Positions 52,877-62,500 of a stretch of DNA of 64,000 bases are shown here, one piece after another. Source of the DNA: JBGRQA01 sp041725895 (lineage in GTDB: Bacteria; Bacteroidota; Bacteroidia; Bacteroidales; Marinifilaceae); NCBI GenBank assembly GCA_041725895.1, contig JBGRQA010000008.1, forward strand, positions 62,001 through 126,000, read 5' to 3'. Numbering within the stretch: position 1 is the first letter of the stretch; each line of letters begins with the position of its first letter. The notes below the pieces were generated by a model. It saw only the letters and a program-made list of their open reading frames with translations. It did not search any database and was not told the DNA's origin. The translations under genes were made by a program, and so were the position numbers.

Positions 52877-53348
52877 AACTGTTGTAATTGTAGTTCGTTG
52901 GTTATAATCGTTACAACAAAGAAAAATTTCAGCACTACCTGCATCGTTCCAAATCCTGATTTCGTCCGAAATTAAGCTCTTCCGGAAAGTTTCAAAACAC
53001 GATTCGGAACCTGTTTCATACTGATTCACAACACAAATGGAATAAATTTAAATTTAAAACAAATAAAGTGAATCATCCTCCTATTTGAGAAGATATTACG
53101 AACGAAATAGAAACTCTAAACGAAAAAATAAGGAATAAAATCGGTAATAAGCAGGGCTTGATCTATCCCTCAATGGTAAAGGTCATGGATATTTCTTATT
53201 CGATAATTACCAGGAGAAGGCTATTATCCCTACCCGTAAAGAATGAGAAATCGATCCATAATAGTTTGCGATTAATAGATCGGTAATTTAATTCCTACTA
53301 ATGCTATTATTTTATTCGAAAACAATTGGGCCAGTATTGATCTAAAAT
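52877..53348. other. Upstream region of the reductive dehalogenase gene
   Basis: About 470 bp separating the dehalogenase start from the AraC-type gene on the same strand. It must hold the dehalogenase promoter on the minus strand, but I found no exact TAnnTTTG match close to the start. An open frame continues upstream of 52876 to 53029; its 51 codons have no features of a signal peptide and I treat them as non-coding. Confidence 0.4.
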
Positions 53349-54482
53349 CTACTTTTGCTTAATAGCTTTCCGATACTCTGAGGGGGTATTCCCTGTAAAC
53401 TTTTTAAAGGCCGTATTGAATGTAGTTTTGGATTTAAATCCAGCTTCGTATCCCAAAGCCAAAACGGTATAATGATCTTTTGATGAATCCTCTGAAAGTT
53501 TCTTATACTCCTCCACCCGGTAGTTGTTAACGTAATCGTTAAAATTCTGCCCAATGATATTGTTGACCACATCAGAAATAATACGAGAAGGTATTTTCAC
53601 CTGTTCGGCTAGTTCCTGAATACTCAAATCGGGATTCAAATAAGGCTTTGCAATTGCCATGTGTTCATTTAGCTTTTTCATGTAAACCAAGCCTTCCTGT
53701 TGTTCCACAGTGGGGCCGTCTTTCTTCTTTCGGATAGAAGGATTCAGAACAGATGGATCGTAATGCAAGACCACAGGATTCGAAATCAAGGAGTAGGTAA
53801 AAATCAAGCTAACTGCTGCGTAAATTAAAACATTTCCAATCTCAAAGAAACCTTGAAAAGAAGCATGATATAGGCCCAAATTCACCTCCAGCAAACGGAT
53901 TAAGCCATGAAAAATCAGGAGTACCGAAATCAGACGAATGTGTTTGAAGTGAGCATACCAAACAGGATGTTCTTTGGCCAACTGAATAAACTTATGCCTT
54001 TTCAACCGTACAAATACAGCAAAGGAATAAAGTAAAAACTGGAGACTTACAATCTCCGTCCCTATCAGTTGATAGTATTTAAAATAGCGATCCATCAATT
54101 CATTCTGCCCCAATGGTGTAGCAAAATGAATCAAAAAAGGAATCAGAAGAAGTATACTCAGAAAAAGCACATATAGATGTCGAAAAAACTTCAAACTAAG
54201 ATCTACCTTTCGTTTGGCCAGCATCATGAAATAGAGATACAGAAAGGGTGCAAACAGAAGTTCAACCGGAACCCGAATGGCAAACAAAAAAGGATAGGCA
54301 TCGAACCAGCCGATGTTATTAAAAAGAGTAAGGGAACAGTACAAACTCAGATTAACCATCAAGATAGCAAATAGCAAGTTAGGAATATTCCTATGCTTCT
54401 TTTTTGAAAGAATTAAAATCAAACAAAGAGCTAATAGAATTCCCGAAAGCAGGAAATGATTGAGCAGTTCACTGTATTCCAT
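53349..54482 (-). CDS. Membrane-bound AraC-family transcriptional regulator
   Basis: A 377-residue protein: about seven membrane segments in the first 250 residues, then a soluble C-terminal AraC-type DNA-binding domain (about 280-375, NPDLSIQELAEQVKIPSRIISDVVNN, and FKSKTTFNTAFKKFTGNTPSEYRK). This membrane-AraC type is common in Bacteroidota. Gene order and strand place it directly upstream of the reductive dehalogenase gene, which may be its target; other targets are possible. Confidence 0.85.
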   Translation of the reverse strand: MEYSELLNHFLLSGILLALCLILILSKKKHRNIPNLLFAILMVNLSLYCSLTLFNNIGWFDAYPFLFAIRVPVELLFAPFLYLYFMMLAKRKVDLSLKFFRHLYVLFLSILLLIPFLIHFATPLGQNELMDRYFKYYQLIGTEIVSLQFLLYSFAVFVRLKRHKFIQLAKEHPVWYAHFKHIRLISVLLIFHGLIRLLEVNLGLYHASFQGFFEIGNVLIYAAVSLIFTYSLISNPVVLHYDPSVLNPSIRKKKDGPTVEQQEGLVYMKKLNEHMAIAKPYLNPDLSIQELAEQVKIPSRIISDVVNNIIGQNFNDYVNNYRVEEYKKLSEDSSKDHYTVLALGYEAGFKSKTTFNTAFKKFTGNTPSEYRKAIKQK

Positions 54483-54650
54483 TCATTTACAAATTTAAAC
54501 TTATACCGATTCAATACGATCCTCTTCAACTAAGGGGTATATTGTATTAAATAAAGAGTTACCGGCATAACAAGGCCCCATCGTTTATCAAAAGTAAATC
54601 GTAATAAGACAAAAATAAAATTTTTGTTTAAGCATCGCCTTTTCTAATCA

Positions 54651-54689
54651 AAAAAAGCCCGATCATCTCAAGTGAATAATCGGGCTTTT
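54651..54689 (-). terminator. Terminator of the DAHP synthase gene
   Basis: AAAAGCCCGAT (54653-54663) pairs perfectly with ATCGGGCTTTT (54679-54689); on the minus strand it is followed by a run of T. Confidence 0.85.
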
Positions 54690-54706
54690 CTATTTCTTAT
54701 GAGCGA

Positions 54707-55813
54707 TTACTGCTCTTTTTGTTCTTTATTCATGATCTCCGTTTGCTTTTGAATGGCCTCCTTATGCACCAATCGAAGCAACTGGGTTACAAAACCTTCA
54801 GACAAGCCTAACTGTCGACCAAGTTCAATGCCTTTTTCCCGAACCTTTTCCCATCTGCGCAATTGTAGAATGGTTAAATTATGCTCCGATTTATATTCTC
54901 CAATCTCCTCTACAATGTTCATGCGTTGAGAAAGCAATTGCAGCAATTGGGTATCTACCGAATCAATTCTTTGACGGAATTGTTCCAGTTGATTGCTCAC
55001 TTCACCTTCCTCTTCCATACAACAACGATAAACCAAATTGTCCATCAAAGCTCCTACAGCCTCCGGGGTCAATTGTTGATCCGGATCACTCAAAGCAGAA
55101 GATGGATCAATATGACTTTCGATCATCAAGCCGTCCATGTTCAGGTCCATTGCCTTTTGGGCAATCTCCGGAATGTATTTCCGCAATCCTGCAATATGAC
55201 TTGGGTCACATATTATGGGAAGATTATGAAACTTGGACTTCAATTCAATGGCCAATTCCCATTTGGGAATATTTCGAAGAATGGTCTTCTCAAAAGGATA
55301 GAATCCACGATGAATAGCAGCCAATCTATTAATCCCGGCCTTATTGATTCGCTCCAATGCACCAATCCAAAGATTGATATCAGGATTGATCGGGTTTTTT
55401 ACCATCACAGGAATATTCATTCCCTGCAAAGCACTGGCCAATTCCTGTACCGAAAAGGGATTGGATGTAGTTCTGGCCCCAATCCACAATATATCAACAT
55501 TGTGTTTCAAACATTGCTCCACATGCTTGGGCGAAGCTACTTCAACGGTGGTCAACATTCCGGTTTCCTGCTTCACACTTTCCAGCCATTGTAGTGCCTC
55601 AGGACCTACTCCCTCAAATGTATTGGGACGGGTACGAGGTTTCCAGATACCTGCACGAAAAATCTGAACCTTTCCGGTTTGCTTCAATTCCTTCGCAGTT
55701 TTTATCATCTGCTCTTCCGACTCAGCACTACAAGGACCACTGATCACAACAGGGTGTTGCTCCAACTTCTTAAACCACTCGTTAATGGGCTTCACATTCT
55801 CCAATCCGTTCAT
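54707..55813 (-). CDS. Bifunctional 3-deoxy-7-phosphoheptulonate synthase / chorismate mutase
   Basis: A 368-residue fusion: an N-terminal DAHP synthase (about 1-265, GPCSAESEEQMIKTAKEL, FRAGIWKPRTRPNTFEG, CDPSHIAG) that condenses PEP and erythrose-4-phosphate, and a C-terminal AroQ chorismate mutase (about 280-355, SVDTQLLQLLSQRMNIVEEIG, LRRWEKVREKG). The pair opens the shikimate pathway and diverts chorismate to prephenate for Phe and Tyr. This fusion is standard in Bacteroidota. Single gene with a strong terminator. Confidence 0.95.
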   Translation of the reverse strand: MNGLENVKPINEWFKKLEQHPVVISGPCSAESEEQMIKTAKELKQTGKVQIFRAGIWKPRTRPNTFEGVGPEALQWLESVKQETGMLTTVEVASPKHVEQCLKHNVDILWIGARTTSNPFSVQELASALQGMNIPVMVKNPINPDINLWIGALERINKAGINRLAAIHRGFYPFEKTILRNIPKWELAIELKSKFHNLPIICDPSHIAGLRKYIPEIAQKAMDLNMDGLMIESHIDPSSALSDPDQQLTPEAVGALMDNLVYRCCMEEEGEVSNQLEQFRQRIDSVDTQLLQLLSQRMNIVEEIGEYKSEHNLTILQLRRWEKVREKGIELGRQLGLSEGFVTQLLRLVHKEAIQKQTEIMNKEQKEQ

Positions 55814-56498
55814 AAACTCTCTTTATAATATGCCACAGAGCAATTCAAAATCACATCTGCCTCAACGCAAGCAAAAGTACACTTTTAATTTGAATTGAGG
55901 AAAAGCCACAAAACCTGTTTGATCAAAGGAATTAAATCGGTGAAGTACACAACCAAACCCTCTTTGTATATAGAAATATTTTATATAGTAATCAGAAAAA
56001 TCTATCAAATATTTGTTAACATACAATAAGTACATCCATTTTGCACCCCCCTATTACCGCATAAATAGCGAGGTATAAGAAGAAAACATAAATCATTTTC
56101 ACAAAAAGTATTCTGTTACATTGAGTAAATCAGGACAATTTTCATTAAATTACAATATGATGAAAAGAACAGAAGATACTCTCAGTAAAAGCAAGAATTA
56201 CAGGCTTTTGGGATTCCTTACTCTTCTATTGTGCTTATTTTTATTAAAACCAACGGTTTAAAGCTCTCCTTTTTGTCACATGAACACTTTGAAATATTTA
56301 ATTATATTTGAATCGACATGCAAACGAATGCGAAACATAATCGACCGCATGCAAATTAGATTTAAATCCTGGAAACCAATCCTTCCAATAAAATAACAGA
56401 GAAGAAGATTCTAATTTCCGGGCAATTCGGCCCTTTCAGGACAAAAGAGCAAAACAACATCGGAATAAATAACGGATAATTATAAGCGCTAACTACCT
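55814..56498. other. 685-bp region upstream of the Fe-S/NrfD/cytochrome operon
   Basis: A/T-rich spacer between divergent genes. It contains a possible 34-codon membrane peptide gene (56157-56261), a plausible -7 element TATATTTG (56303-56310) about 190 bp upstream of the Fe-S protein start, and two direct copies of CATGCAAA at about 56318 and 56350. No Fnr-like dyad (TTGAT-N4-ATCAA) was recognised. Confidence 0.45.
56157..56261 (+). CDS. Putative small membrane peptide (34 residues)
   Basis: An ATG-ATG start and 34 codons ending in TAA give a peptide with a charged N-terminus (MMKRTEDTLSKSKNYR) and one membrane segment (LLGFLTLLLCLFLLKPTV). No family is recognised. Composition is what one expects of a real single-pass small protein, but the length is low and there is no clear Shine-Dalgarno sequence. 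It lies upstream of the Fe-S/NrfD/cytochrome genes. Confidence 0.3.
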   Translation: MMKRTEDTLSKSKNYRLLGFLTLLLCLFLLKPTV

Positions 56499-57428
56499 AT
56501 GAAAGAATCAGAATCAAAAAATAGCAGACGAAAATTCCTGAAGAGTTTTGGTATTACCATGGGAGCCGCAGGTGTTGTTAGCAGTTTCTCGCTGCTGGGG
56601 GCTGCCAAGGCAGCAGCCAAAAAACCCGGTGAAATGGTAAACCTGCTTACCGCCGACGGCCAATTGGTCCAAGTGGACAAAAACCAATTGCGACCTAATG
56701 TTACCGAACCATTGAATGAACTTCAACAACGAGGTCGGGAAGGCATTGCAGGAAAATCCTGGGTAATGGTGATCGACCTGAGTAAATGCCGGAATGCTCG
56801 CAAATGTATGGAGTCGTGCCAGAACCACCATCAACTTCGTGCCGACCAACATCATATCAATGTATTGCAAATGCAGGATGCTGAACACACGGCCCCCTAC
56901 TATATGCCAAAACCTTGCCAGCATTGCGACAACCCGCCCTGTACCAAGGTTTGTCCCGTAGATGCAACATTTAAAAGACAGGATGGAATTGTTTTGATTG
57001 ACAACGAAAGATGTATCGGCTGCCGATTCTGTATTGCTGCTTGTCCCTACTCTGCTCGAATCTTCCAATGGACCGAGCCCAAAGATGCAGAGAAATATAA
57101 GGACCTGACCTATAACATTGAGGCCAACGTTCCACAAAAAAAAGGTACTGTAAGTAAATGCTTGTTCAGTGCCGACCGTCTTCGCGAAGGGAAAATGCCA
57201 TCCTGTGTATCAGCCTGCCCCAACGGTGTGTACTACTTTGGAGACCGAAACGAAGATTCAGTTACCAACGGCACCACTGGGGAAACGGTCCGGTTTAGTC
57301 AGTTGATTAAAGAAAATGCAGGATTCACCCTCATGGAGGAATTGGGAACCAAGCCCAGAGTTTACTACCTACCTCCAAAAAATCGTGCTTTCGAATTTGC
57401 TGGTGACCAGTTAAAAAAGGATCACTAG
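56499..57428 (+). CDS. Tat-exported 4Fe-4S ferredoxin-type subunit (NrfC/HybA/DsrO-like)
   Basis: A 309-residue protein with a twin-arginine signal (SRRKFLKSFGITMGAAG) and four ferredoxin cysteine clusters: CRNARKCMESC, CQHCDNPPCTKVCP, CIGCRFCIAACP and CLFSADR...CVSACP, predicting four [4Fe-4S] clusters facing the periplasm. It is the electron-transfer subunit normally paired with an NrfD-type membrane protein, and that partner follows after 44 bp. No molybdopterin or multiheme catalytic subunit precedes it, which is unusual for this family. See the cytochrome gene at 58836 and the cbb3 genes for the proposed role. Confidence 0.88.
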   Translation: MKESESKNSRRKFLKSFGITMGAAGVVSSFSLLGAAKAAAKKPGEMVNLLTADGQLVQVDKNQLRPNVTEPLNELQQRGREGIAGKSWVMVIDLSKCRNARKCMESCQNHHQLRADQHHINVLQMQDAEHTAPYYMPKPCQHCDNPPCTKVCPVDATFKRQDGIVLIDNERCIGCRFCIAACPYSARIFQWTEPKDAEKYKDLTYNIEANVPQKKGTVSKCLFSADRLREGKMPSCVSACPNGVYYFGDRNEDSVTNGTTGETVRFSQLIKENAGFTLMEELGTKPRVYYLPPKNRAFEFAGDQLKKDH

Positions 57429-57472
57429 AGCTAACAATAAAACAAAAATAAGCCCCTAAATATTTCGAATCT

Positions 57473-58816
57473 ATGACAGATCAACCAAAACAGGAAGTTA
57501 CTAAACTATCCTTTGAAAAGATCAAGGAAGATATTCTGGCCCCCATGCAAAAACATAAGGGACTGGAGCTTTGGATTGTATTCCTGCTCACCGTAATGGG
57601 AGTTTGCGGATGGGCCTACCTTATTCAGTTAGAAAAAGGACTCGGTGTTACCGGGATGCGTGACTACGTCTCCTGGGGACTGTATATCTCTAATTTCGTT
57701 TTCTTTGTGGCTGTCAGCCTTGTTGGAATGCTAATCAGCTCCATTTTGGGATTGCTTCGTATCGACTGGATTGTACCCATCAGCCGGATAGCTGAAATCA
57801 TCGCCATAGCCTTTGTTGCTGTAGCTGGTTTGGTAATTATTCTGGACATGGGACGCCCCGACCGGGTACTAAATGTAATAATTCATGGACGCTTTCAATC
57901 TCCTATTCTTTGGGACGTAACAGTAATCACCACCTATCTTGCCATTAGTGCATTACTGCTGATTCTGCCCATGATTCCCGATCTGGCCATCTGTCGGAAA
58001 GCCTTACCCAAAGCTTCTCCTCTACAGAAAAAATTATACAATATTCTTTCGTTCGGATACATCAACACCCCACAACAACACAAACATCTGCACCGAACCG
58101 TGCGAATGCTAATGGTTCTGGTTGTTCCTGTTGGTTTGGCCATCCATACCGTAACTTCGTGGTTGTTTGCTGCCACTCTCCGAAACGGATGGGACACCAC
58201 CATTTTCGGTCCGTACTTCGTGGCAGGAGCTTTTGTTGCTGGTGCCGCGGCATTAATTATAGCCATGTATTTCTTTAGGGTAAACTACAAACTTCAGGAC
58301 TACATCTCCGATTTCCATTTCGACAAAATGGGGAAACTACTGGTTGCAGTCTGTTTGGTTTACCTTTACTTCAATTTAAATGAATTTCTGGTACCGGGCT
58401 ACAAGATGAAATCGGGTGATGCCACCCACCTCCGGGAGCTTTTCTTTGGGCACTGGTCCATTATGTTCTGGATCTCACAGCTACTTGGAAATATAATTCC
58501 AATCCTGTTGCTGGTAAACAAGCGATTCCGTAAACCTCTCCCTATCATGATCATTTCTCTGTTCGTACTAGCCGGAGCCTGGTTCAAGCGCTATGTTATT
58601 GTGGTTCCAACCATGTTGCATCCGCACTTGCCAATTCAGAACGTACCAGACAATTTCATAAATTACTATCCAACTCCAATCGAAATATCTGTAACCGTTC
58701 TAAGTTTTGCACTTGTATTGCTGATCATTACAGTACTATCGAAAATATTCCCTGTAGTACCCATCTGTGAAACTGCAGAACAACATGGAATTGATTACAA
58801 AATTGAAGAAGAATAG
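57473..58816 (+). CDS. NrfD/PsrC-family quinol-binding membrane protein
   Basis: A 447-residue polytopic protein with about ten membrane segments, in the NrfD/PsrC/ActC family that binds quinol near the periplasmic side and passes electrons to a Fe-S partner. Segments start after an amphipathic N-terminus (GLELWIVFLLTVMGVCGWAYLIQL) and include the paired repeats RDYVSWGLYISNFVFFVAVS and GWDTTIFGPYFVAGAFVAGAAALIIAMYFF. It lies between the Tat Fe-S protein and the cytochrome c gene (19 bp), and so is part of a three-subunit complex. In alternative complex III the equivalent subunit is ActC. Confidence 0.9.
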   Translation: MTDQPKQEVTKLSFEKIKEDILAPMQKHKGLELWIVFLLTVMGVCGWAYLIQLEKGLGVTGMRDYVSWGLYISNFVFFVAVSLVGMLISSILGLLRIDWIVPISRIAEIIAIAFVAVAGLVIILDMGRPDRVLNVIIHGRFQSPILWDVTVITTYLAISALLLILPMIPDLAICRKALPKASPLQKKLYNILSFGYINTPQQHKHLHRTVRMLMVLVVPVGLAIHTVTSWLFAATLRNGWDTTIFGPYFVAGAFVAGAAALIIAMYFFRVNYKLQDYISDFHFDKMGKLLVAVCLVYLYFNLNEFLVPGYKMKSGDATHLRELFFGHWSIMFWISQLLGNIIPILLLVNKRFRKPLPIMIISLFVLAGAWFKRYVIVVPTMLHPHLPIQNVPDNFINYYPTPIEISVTVLSFALVLLIITVLSKIFPVVPICETAEQHGIDYKIEEE

Positions 58817-58835
58817 TTAACCAGAGCATAAAAAC

Positions 58836-59753
58836 ATGAAACAATTCTATAGTATATTCACAAGTCTTCTGCTGATGCTATTGCTCTCTTTTCAGGGAAC
58901 TTTGGCAGAGGAATGGATAGCCCCCTCTTCTGCAAAAAAGAAACTTAATCCATACGAAGCCAGTAGAAAAAATATTAGCAAAGGGAAAAAGGTCTACATG
59001 ACCAATTGCAAATCCTGTCATGGAGAACCAACCAAAGACAATGCAATGCCTTTGGTACCTAAGCCAACCGATTTGGGCTCCCAAACCTTCCTTGTACAAA
59101 CTGATGGGGAGATCTATTACAAGGTGAAAACCGGAAAAGGTACCATGCCAACCTTCGACAAAACATTGAACGACGAGAACAAGTGGATGGTGATTGCCTA
59201 CCTGCGTTCCTTCGACAAGAATAAAAAGAAAACACCAGCAATCGCAGAAATTGAAAACCCTGAAGTAACCAAAGCCTTTCTAAAGGTTGATGTGGACAAC
59301 AACGATCACAGGTTACTTGCACACCTTACAGGAGAAACTCCAAAAGGGAAAATCGTGAACCTGCGGAACATCGAACTGGAAGCATTAGTGAAACGTTACT
59401 TTGGGCATCTGAATGTTGCCGGAGAAAATGCCTACACTGATGAGAACGGAAAACTTGAAATTGTATTTCCGCATGATTTACCAGGAGATACTCAAGGAAA
59501 TTTAGATCTAACGGTAAAAGTAGCGGATGAAGATTTGTATGGAAAACTGGAGGTGAAAATGATTTCGAACCTTGGAGTACCAACCAATCCAAAGAATCCT
59601 CTGGACGAAAGAGCCATGTGGGGAACTCGTGCCAATGCTCCCATCTGGATCATTCTAACCTTCAGCTTAGGGGTTTTGGGCATCTGGTCGGTGATTTTCC
59701 TGGTGATTTTCAAGACCCTTCAGTTAAAAAAACTGGCTGGTAGAAAAGAATAA
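58836..59753 (+). CDS. Membrane-anchored mono-heme cytochrome c
   Basis: A 305-residue protein with a signal peptide (about 1-24), one heme c motif CKSCH (Cys58, Cys61, His62) with a probable Met axial ligand in GTMPTF, a second globular beta region (about 130-255) and a C-terminal membrane segment (IWIILTFSLGVLGIWSVIFLVIF) near the end. The single heme and C-terminal anchor suit an electron carrier tied to the membrane. As third gene after the Fe-S and NrfD subunits it is placed to receive electrons from quinol and pass them to the cbb3 oxidase encoded directly downstream. Confidence 0.88.
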   Translation: MKQFYSIFTSLLLMLLLSFQGTLAEEWIAPSSAKKKLNPYEASRKNISKGKKVYMTNCKSCHGEPTKDNAMPLVPKPTDLGSQTFLVQTDGEIYYKVKTGKGTMPTFDKTLNDENKWMVIAYLRSFDKNKKKTPAIAEIENPEVTKAFLKVDVDNNDHRLLAHLTGETPKGKIVNLRNIELEALVKRYFGHLNVAGENAYTDENGKLEIVFPHDLPGDTQGNLDLTVKVADEDLYGKLEVKMISNLGVPTNPKNPLDERAMWGTRANAPIWIILTFSLGVLGIWSVIFLVIFKTLQLKKLAGRKE

Positions 59754-59801
59754 AATATAATTCATTCCGAAATTTCTGGAATGCTTCTCCGGATTCCGAG
59801 C

Positions 59802-59942
59802 TTAGTTCTGATCCGGGGAACTTTCTTCATCTTTTGAATTACTCTTTCTGGTTAACTTGTAGAGCAACCAACCAAAACCAACAAGAAAATGGAGAAGAGT
59901 AATTCCAACAACAAGATAAAGCAGATGATTTCCGGAGTGCAT
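59802..59942 (-). CDS. Small single-pass membrane protein on the opposite strand (46 residues)
   Basis: A minus-strand frame, ATG at 59940-59942 to TAA at 59802, gives 46 residues: a short N-terminus (MHSGNHLL), one membrane segment (YLVVGITLLHFLVGFGWLLY) and a charged hydrophilic tail (KLTRKSNSKDEESSPDQN). The positive residues right after the segment and the acidic tail look like a genuine small membrane protein with an inside C-terminus. It lies in the only gap between the cytochrome c gene and ccoI and runs against them. Function unknown. Confidence 0.45.
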   Translation of the reverse strand: MHSGNHLLYLVVGITLLHFLVGFGWLLYKLTRKSNSKDEESSPDQN

Positions 59943-60025
59943 ACAATAATTGTTTTCGTTGATTCCTTACTTGGAGTAACAGACTCTCAAGTCTGCAATT
60001 TGAGAAAAAAACAGAACTTATAAAA

Positions 60026-62500
60026 ATGGATAATAAGGCTTGTGTACATTGCGGTGAAGATTGCGGACGTCATCCCATCCTTTGGAATGACATGCCCTTC
60101 TGTTGTTCAGGCTGTAAAACCGTGTATCAGCTAATCAACGAGCACAAGCTCTACTCCTACTACGAAATAGAGAGCAATCCTGGAATCAGGATTGAATCGG
60201 AAAAGCTCAGAGATAAATTTGCCTACCTCGATCAAGAAGAGCTTGTAGAACAATTGTACGAATTTTCGGAAGGCAAGCAACGTAAAGTCACATTATACGT
60301 ACCTGCCATCCATTGCAGTTCCTGCATCTGGCTTCTGGAAAACCTTCATGTAATGCATCCGGGCGTACATAAATCACTGGTTAATTTCCTAAAGAAAGAG
60401 GTTACGGTTCATTTCGATATTGAACAAATCACTCTGCGCCAATTGGTGGAACTCATGGCCTCGATCCATTACGTGCCCGAAATCACTCTCGACCGAATTC
60501 AGAAAAAGAAGAATCAGAAAAACCGCAAGAAGATCCTGTACAAAATCGGAGTAGCCGGTTTCTGTTTCGGGAACATCATGCTGCTGAGTTTACCCGAGTA
60601 CATTCCAGGCAAGGAACAATTGGAGGAAAACTTCAAGGGTTTCTTTGGAATGATGAATTTCCTGTTGGCGCTTCCGGTATTTCTATACAGCGGCAACGAT
60701 TACCTAATCTCTGCCTACAAAGGCTTAAAGCACAAATTCATCAATATTGATTTGCCCATCTCCATAGGAATCCTGGCCCTTTTCATCCAGAGCAGCTTTG
60801 AAATTTTCACCAGTGCTGGTCCGGGCTATATGGATTCCCTAACCGGTCTCATTTTCTTCCTTCTGATTGGGAAATGGTACCAAAACCATACCTACCAGGC
60901 CCTCTCCTTCGAAAGAGATTATCGTTCCTACTTTCCAGTAGCGGTAAGCAAGCTGGTCGATGGTAAAGAAGTAAGCACGCCAATTGAAGAACTCCAGCCC
61001 GGAGACCGGATTCTTGTTCGCAACCAGGAGTTGGTACCGGCCGATTCCGTTTTGGAAAAAGGTGAGGGCCAAATCGATTACAGTTTTGTTAGTGGAGAAT
61101 CCACCCCTGTATTCAAGGCCGAAGGTTCACAAATCTTTGCCGGAGGCAAACAAATGGGTAGCGCTATCGAACTGAGAATCGAAAAGGAAGTGGTTCAAAG
61201 TCGTTTAACCCAACTATGGAACCAGTTCGAGGAGGAGCAAACAGCACCTTCAAAATTGAAATCCATCATCGATAATGTGAGCCAGTATTTTACCCTGATC
61301 ATTCTTTTAATTGGAATTTCAGCAGGATTGTACTGGGTGCTTAATGATAGCAGCAAAGCCCTCTACGCCCTTACTTCTGTTCTTATTGTGGCTTGTCCTT
61401 GCGCATTGGCCCTTTCGGCACCTTTTGCCTTAGGAAATACCATGCGTCTGATGGGCCGCCTGGGGATCTACCTGAAGAATTCCCATGTAATTGAAAAACT
61501 GAATTCCATTACCACCATTGTATTCGATAAAACAGGTACCATCACCCAATCCGACGCCGTGAAGATAGAATTTCTAGGAGAAGCTTTGGGTGAGGGAGAT
61601 TTGATTGCGGTGAAATCAGTAACACGACATTCCACTCATGTTCTGAGTGCTGCCATATATGAGCATCTAAACAATCACGATGTTGTTCAGGTAGAGAATT
61701 ACGAGGAGATTCCGGCCAAAGGAATTACTGCAAATGTAAATGGAAAAACAATTCGACTGGGTTCCCAGAGTTTTATTCTGGGGGTTAAGGCTCATGAGAC
61801 AGTTTTAACAACAAAGGTTTACCTAGAAACGGATGGAGTGACAAAGGGCTACTTCGCATTAAGCAACCAATACCGTGAAGGTTTGGATGCCTTAATCAAG
61901 GATTTGTCTTCCCATTTCAACCTACATCTGATTTCGGGTGACAATGAAGCGGAGCGAACCAACCTTGTTCAATACTTTGGAAGCAACAACAACTTGCATT
62001 TCAACCAATCTCCGCAGGACAAACTGGAGTACATCCGGAAACTTCAGGCCAAAGGGGAAAAAGTATTGATGATTGGAGATGGATTGAACGATGCGGGCGC
62101 ATTGAAAACAAGTAATGCAGGCATCTCCATTGCCGATGATATTTATCACTTTTCACCCGCTTGCGATGCCATCCTGGAAGCCAAACAGTTCAGTAGATTG
62201 GGACGCTTTCTGAAAATTACCAAACAGAGCATAAACATCGTAAAGATGAGCATTGGCTTGTCTTTCCTTTACAATATTGTTGGCTTGTATTTCGCAGTTC
62301 AGGGGGTACTATCCCCAATTATTGCTGCCCTACTTATGCCAATCAGTTCAGTAAGTGTTGTGGCTTTTGTCACTTTCACTACCAATTATATAGCACGAAA
62401 TAAGAAACAAGATTTACATCTGGCAAAAGAAAGTTCTCCTCAATTAAAAAATGAGAAACTGGATCCAGATGTAATTGAAATAAATCAACCCATACCATGA
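60026..62500 (+). CDS. ccoI: Copper-transporting P-type ATPase CcoI (cbb3 oxidase assembly)
   Basis: An 824-residue P1B-type ATPase that delivers copper for the CuB site of cbb3 oxidase. It has the Cys-rich N-terminal domain of the CcoI/FixI branch (CVHCGEDCGRH, CCSGC), a heavy-metal-associated domain with C97-S-S-C100, about eight membrane segments, the metal motif C457-P-C459, the phosphorylated D501 in DKTGT and the GDGLND hinge. It precedes ccoS with a 4-bp ATGA overlap and ccoN, the usual Bacteroidota order. Together the three give the start of a cbb3 operon. Confidence 0.95.
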   Translation: MDNKACVHCGEDCGRHPILWNDMPFCCSGCKTVYQLINEHKLYSYYEIESNPGIRIESEKLRDKFAYLDQEELVEQLYEFSEGKQRKVTLYVPAIHCSSCIWLLENLHVMHPGVHKSLVNFLKKEVTVHFDIEQITLRQLVELMASIHYVPEITLDRIQKKKNQKNRKKILYKIGVAGFCFGNIMLLSLPEYIPGKEQLEENFKGFFGMMNFLLALPVFLYSGNDYLISAYKGLKHKFINIDLPISIGILALFIQSSFEIFTSAGPGYMDSLTGLIFFLLIGKWYQNHTYQALSFERDYRSYFPVAVSKLVDGKEVSTPIEELQPGDRILVRNQELVPADSVLEKGEGQIDYSFVSGESTPVFKAEGSQIFAGGKQMGSAIELRIEKEVVQSRLTQLWNQFEEEQTAPSKLKSIIDNVSQYFTLIILLIGISAGLYWVLNDSSKALYALTSVLIVACPCALALSAPFALGNTMRLMGRLGIYLKNSHVIEKLNSITTIVFDKTGTITQSDAVKIEFLGEALGEGDLIAVKSVTRHSTHVLSAAIYEHLNNHDVVQVENYEEIPAKGITANVNGKTIRLGSQSFILGVKAHETVLTTKVYLETDGVTKGYFALSNQYREGLDALIKDLSSHFNLHLISGDNEAERTNLVQYFGSNNNLHFNQSPQDKLEYIRKLQAKGEKVLMIGDGLNDAGALKTSNAGISIADDIYHFSPACDAILEAKQFSRLGRFLKITKQSINIVKMSIGLSFLYNIVGLYFAVQGVLSPIIAALLMPISSVSVVAFVTFTTNYIARNKKQDLHLAKESSPQLKNEKLDPDVIEINQPIP

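Noticed and set aside
52877..53029. N-terminal extension of the reductive dehalogenase to 53029
   Set aside because: The extra 51 residues place the twin-arginine motif far from the N-terminus, which is unusual for a Tat signal; the ATG at 52876 fits better.
56262..56498. Fnr/Crp-type binding site upstream of the Fe-S/NrfD operon
   Set aside because: No TTGAT-N4-ATCAA-like dyad was found; only a -7 element and CATGCAAA direct repeats are visible.
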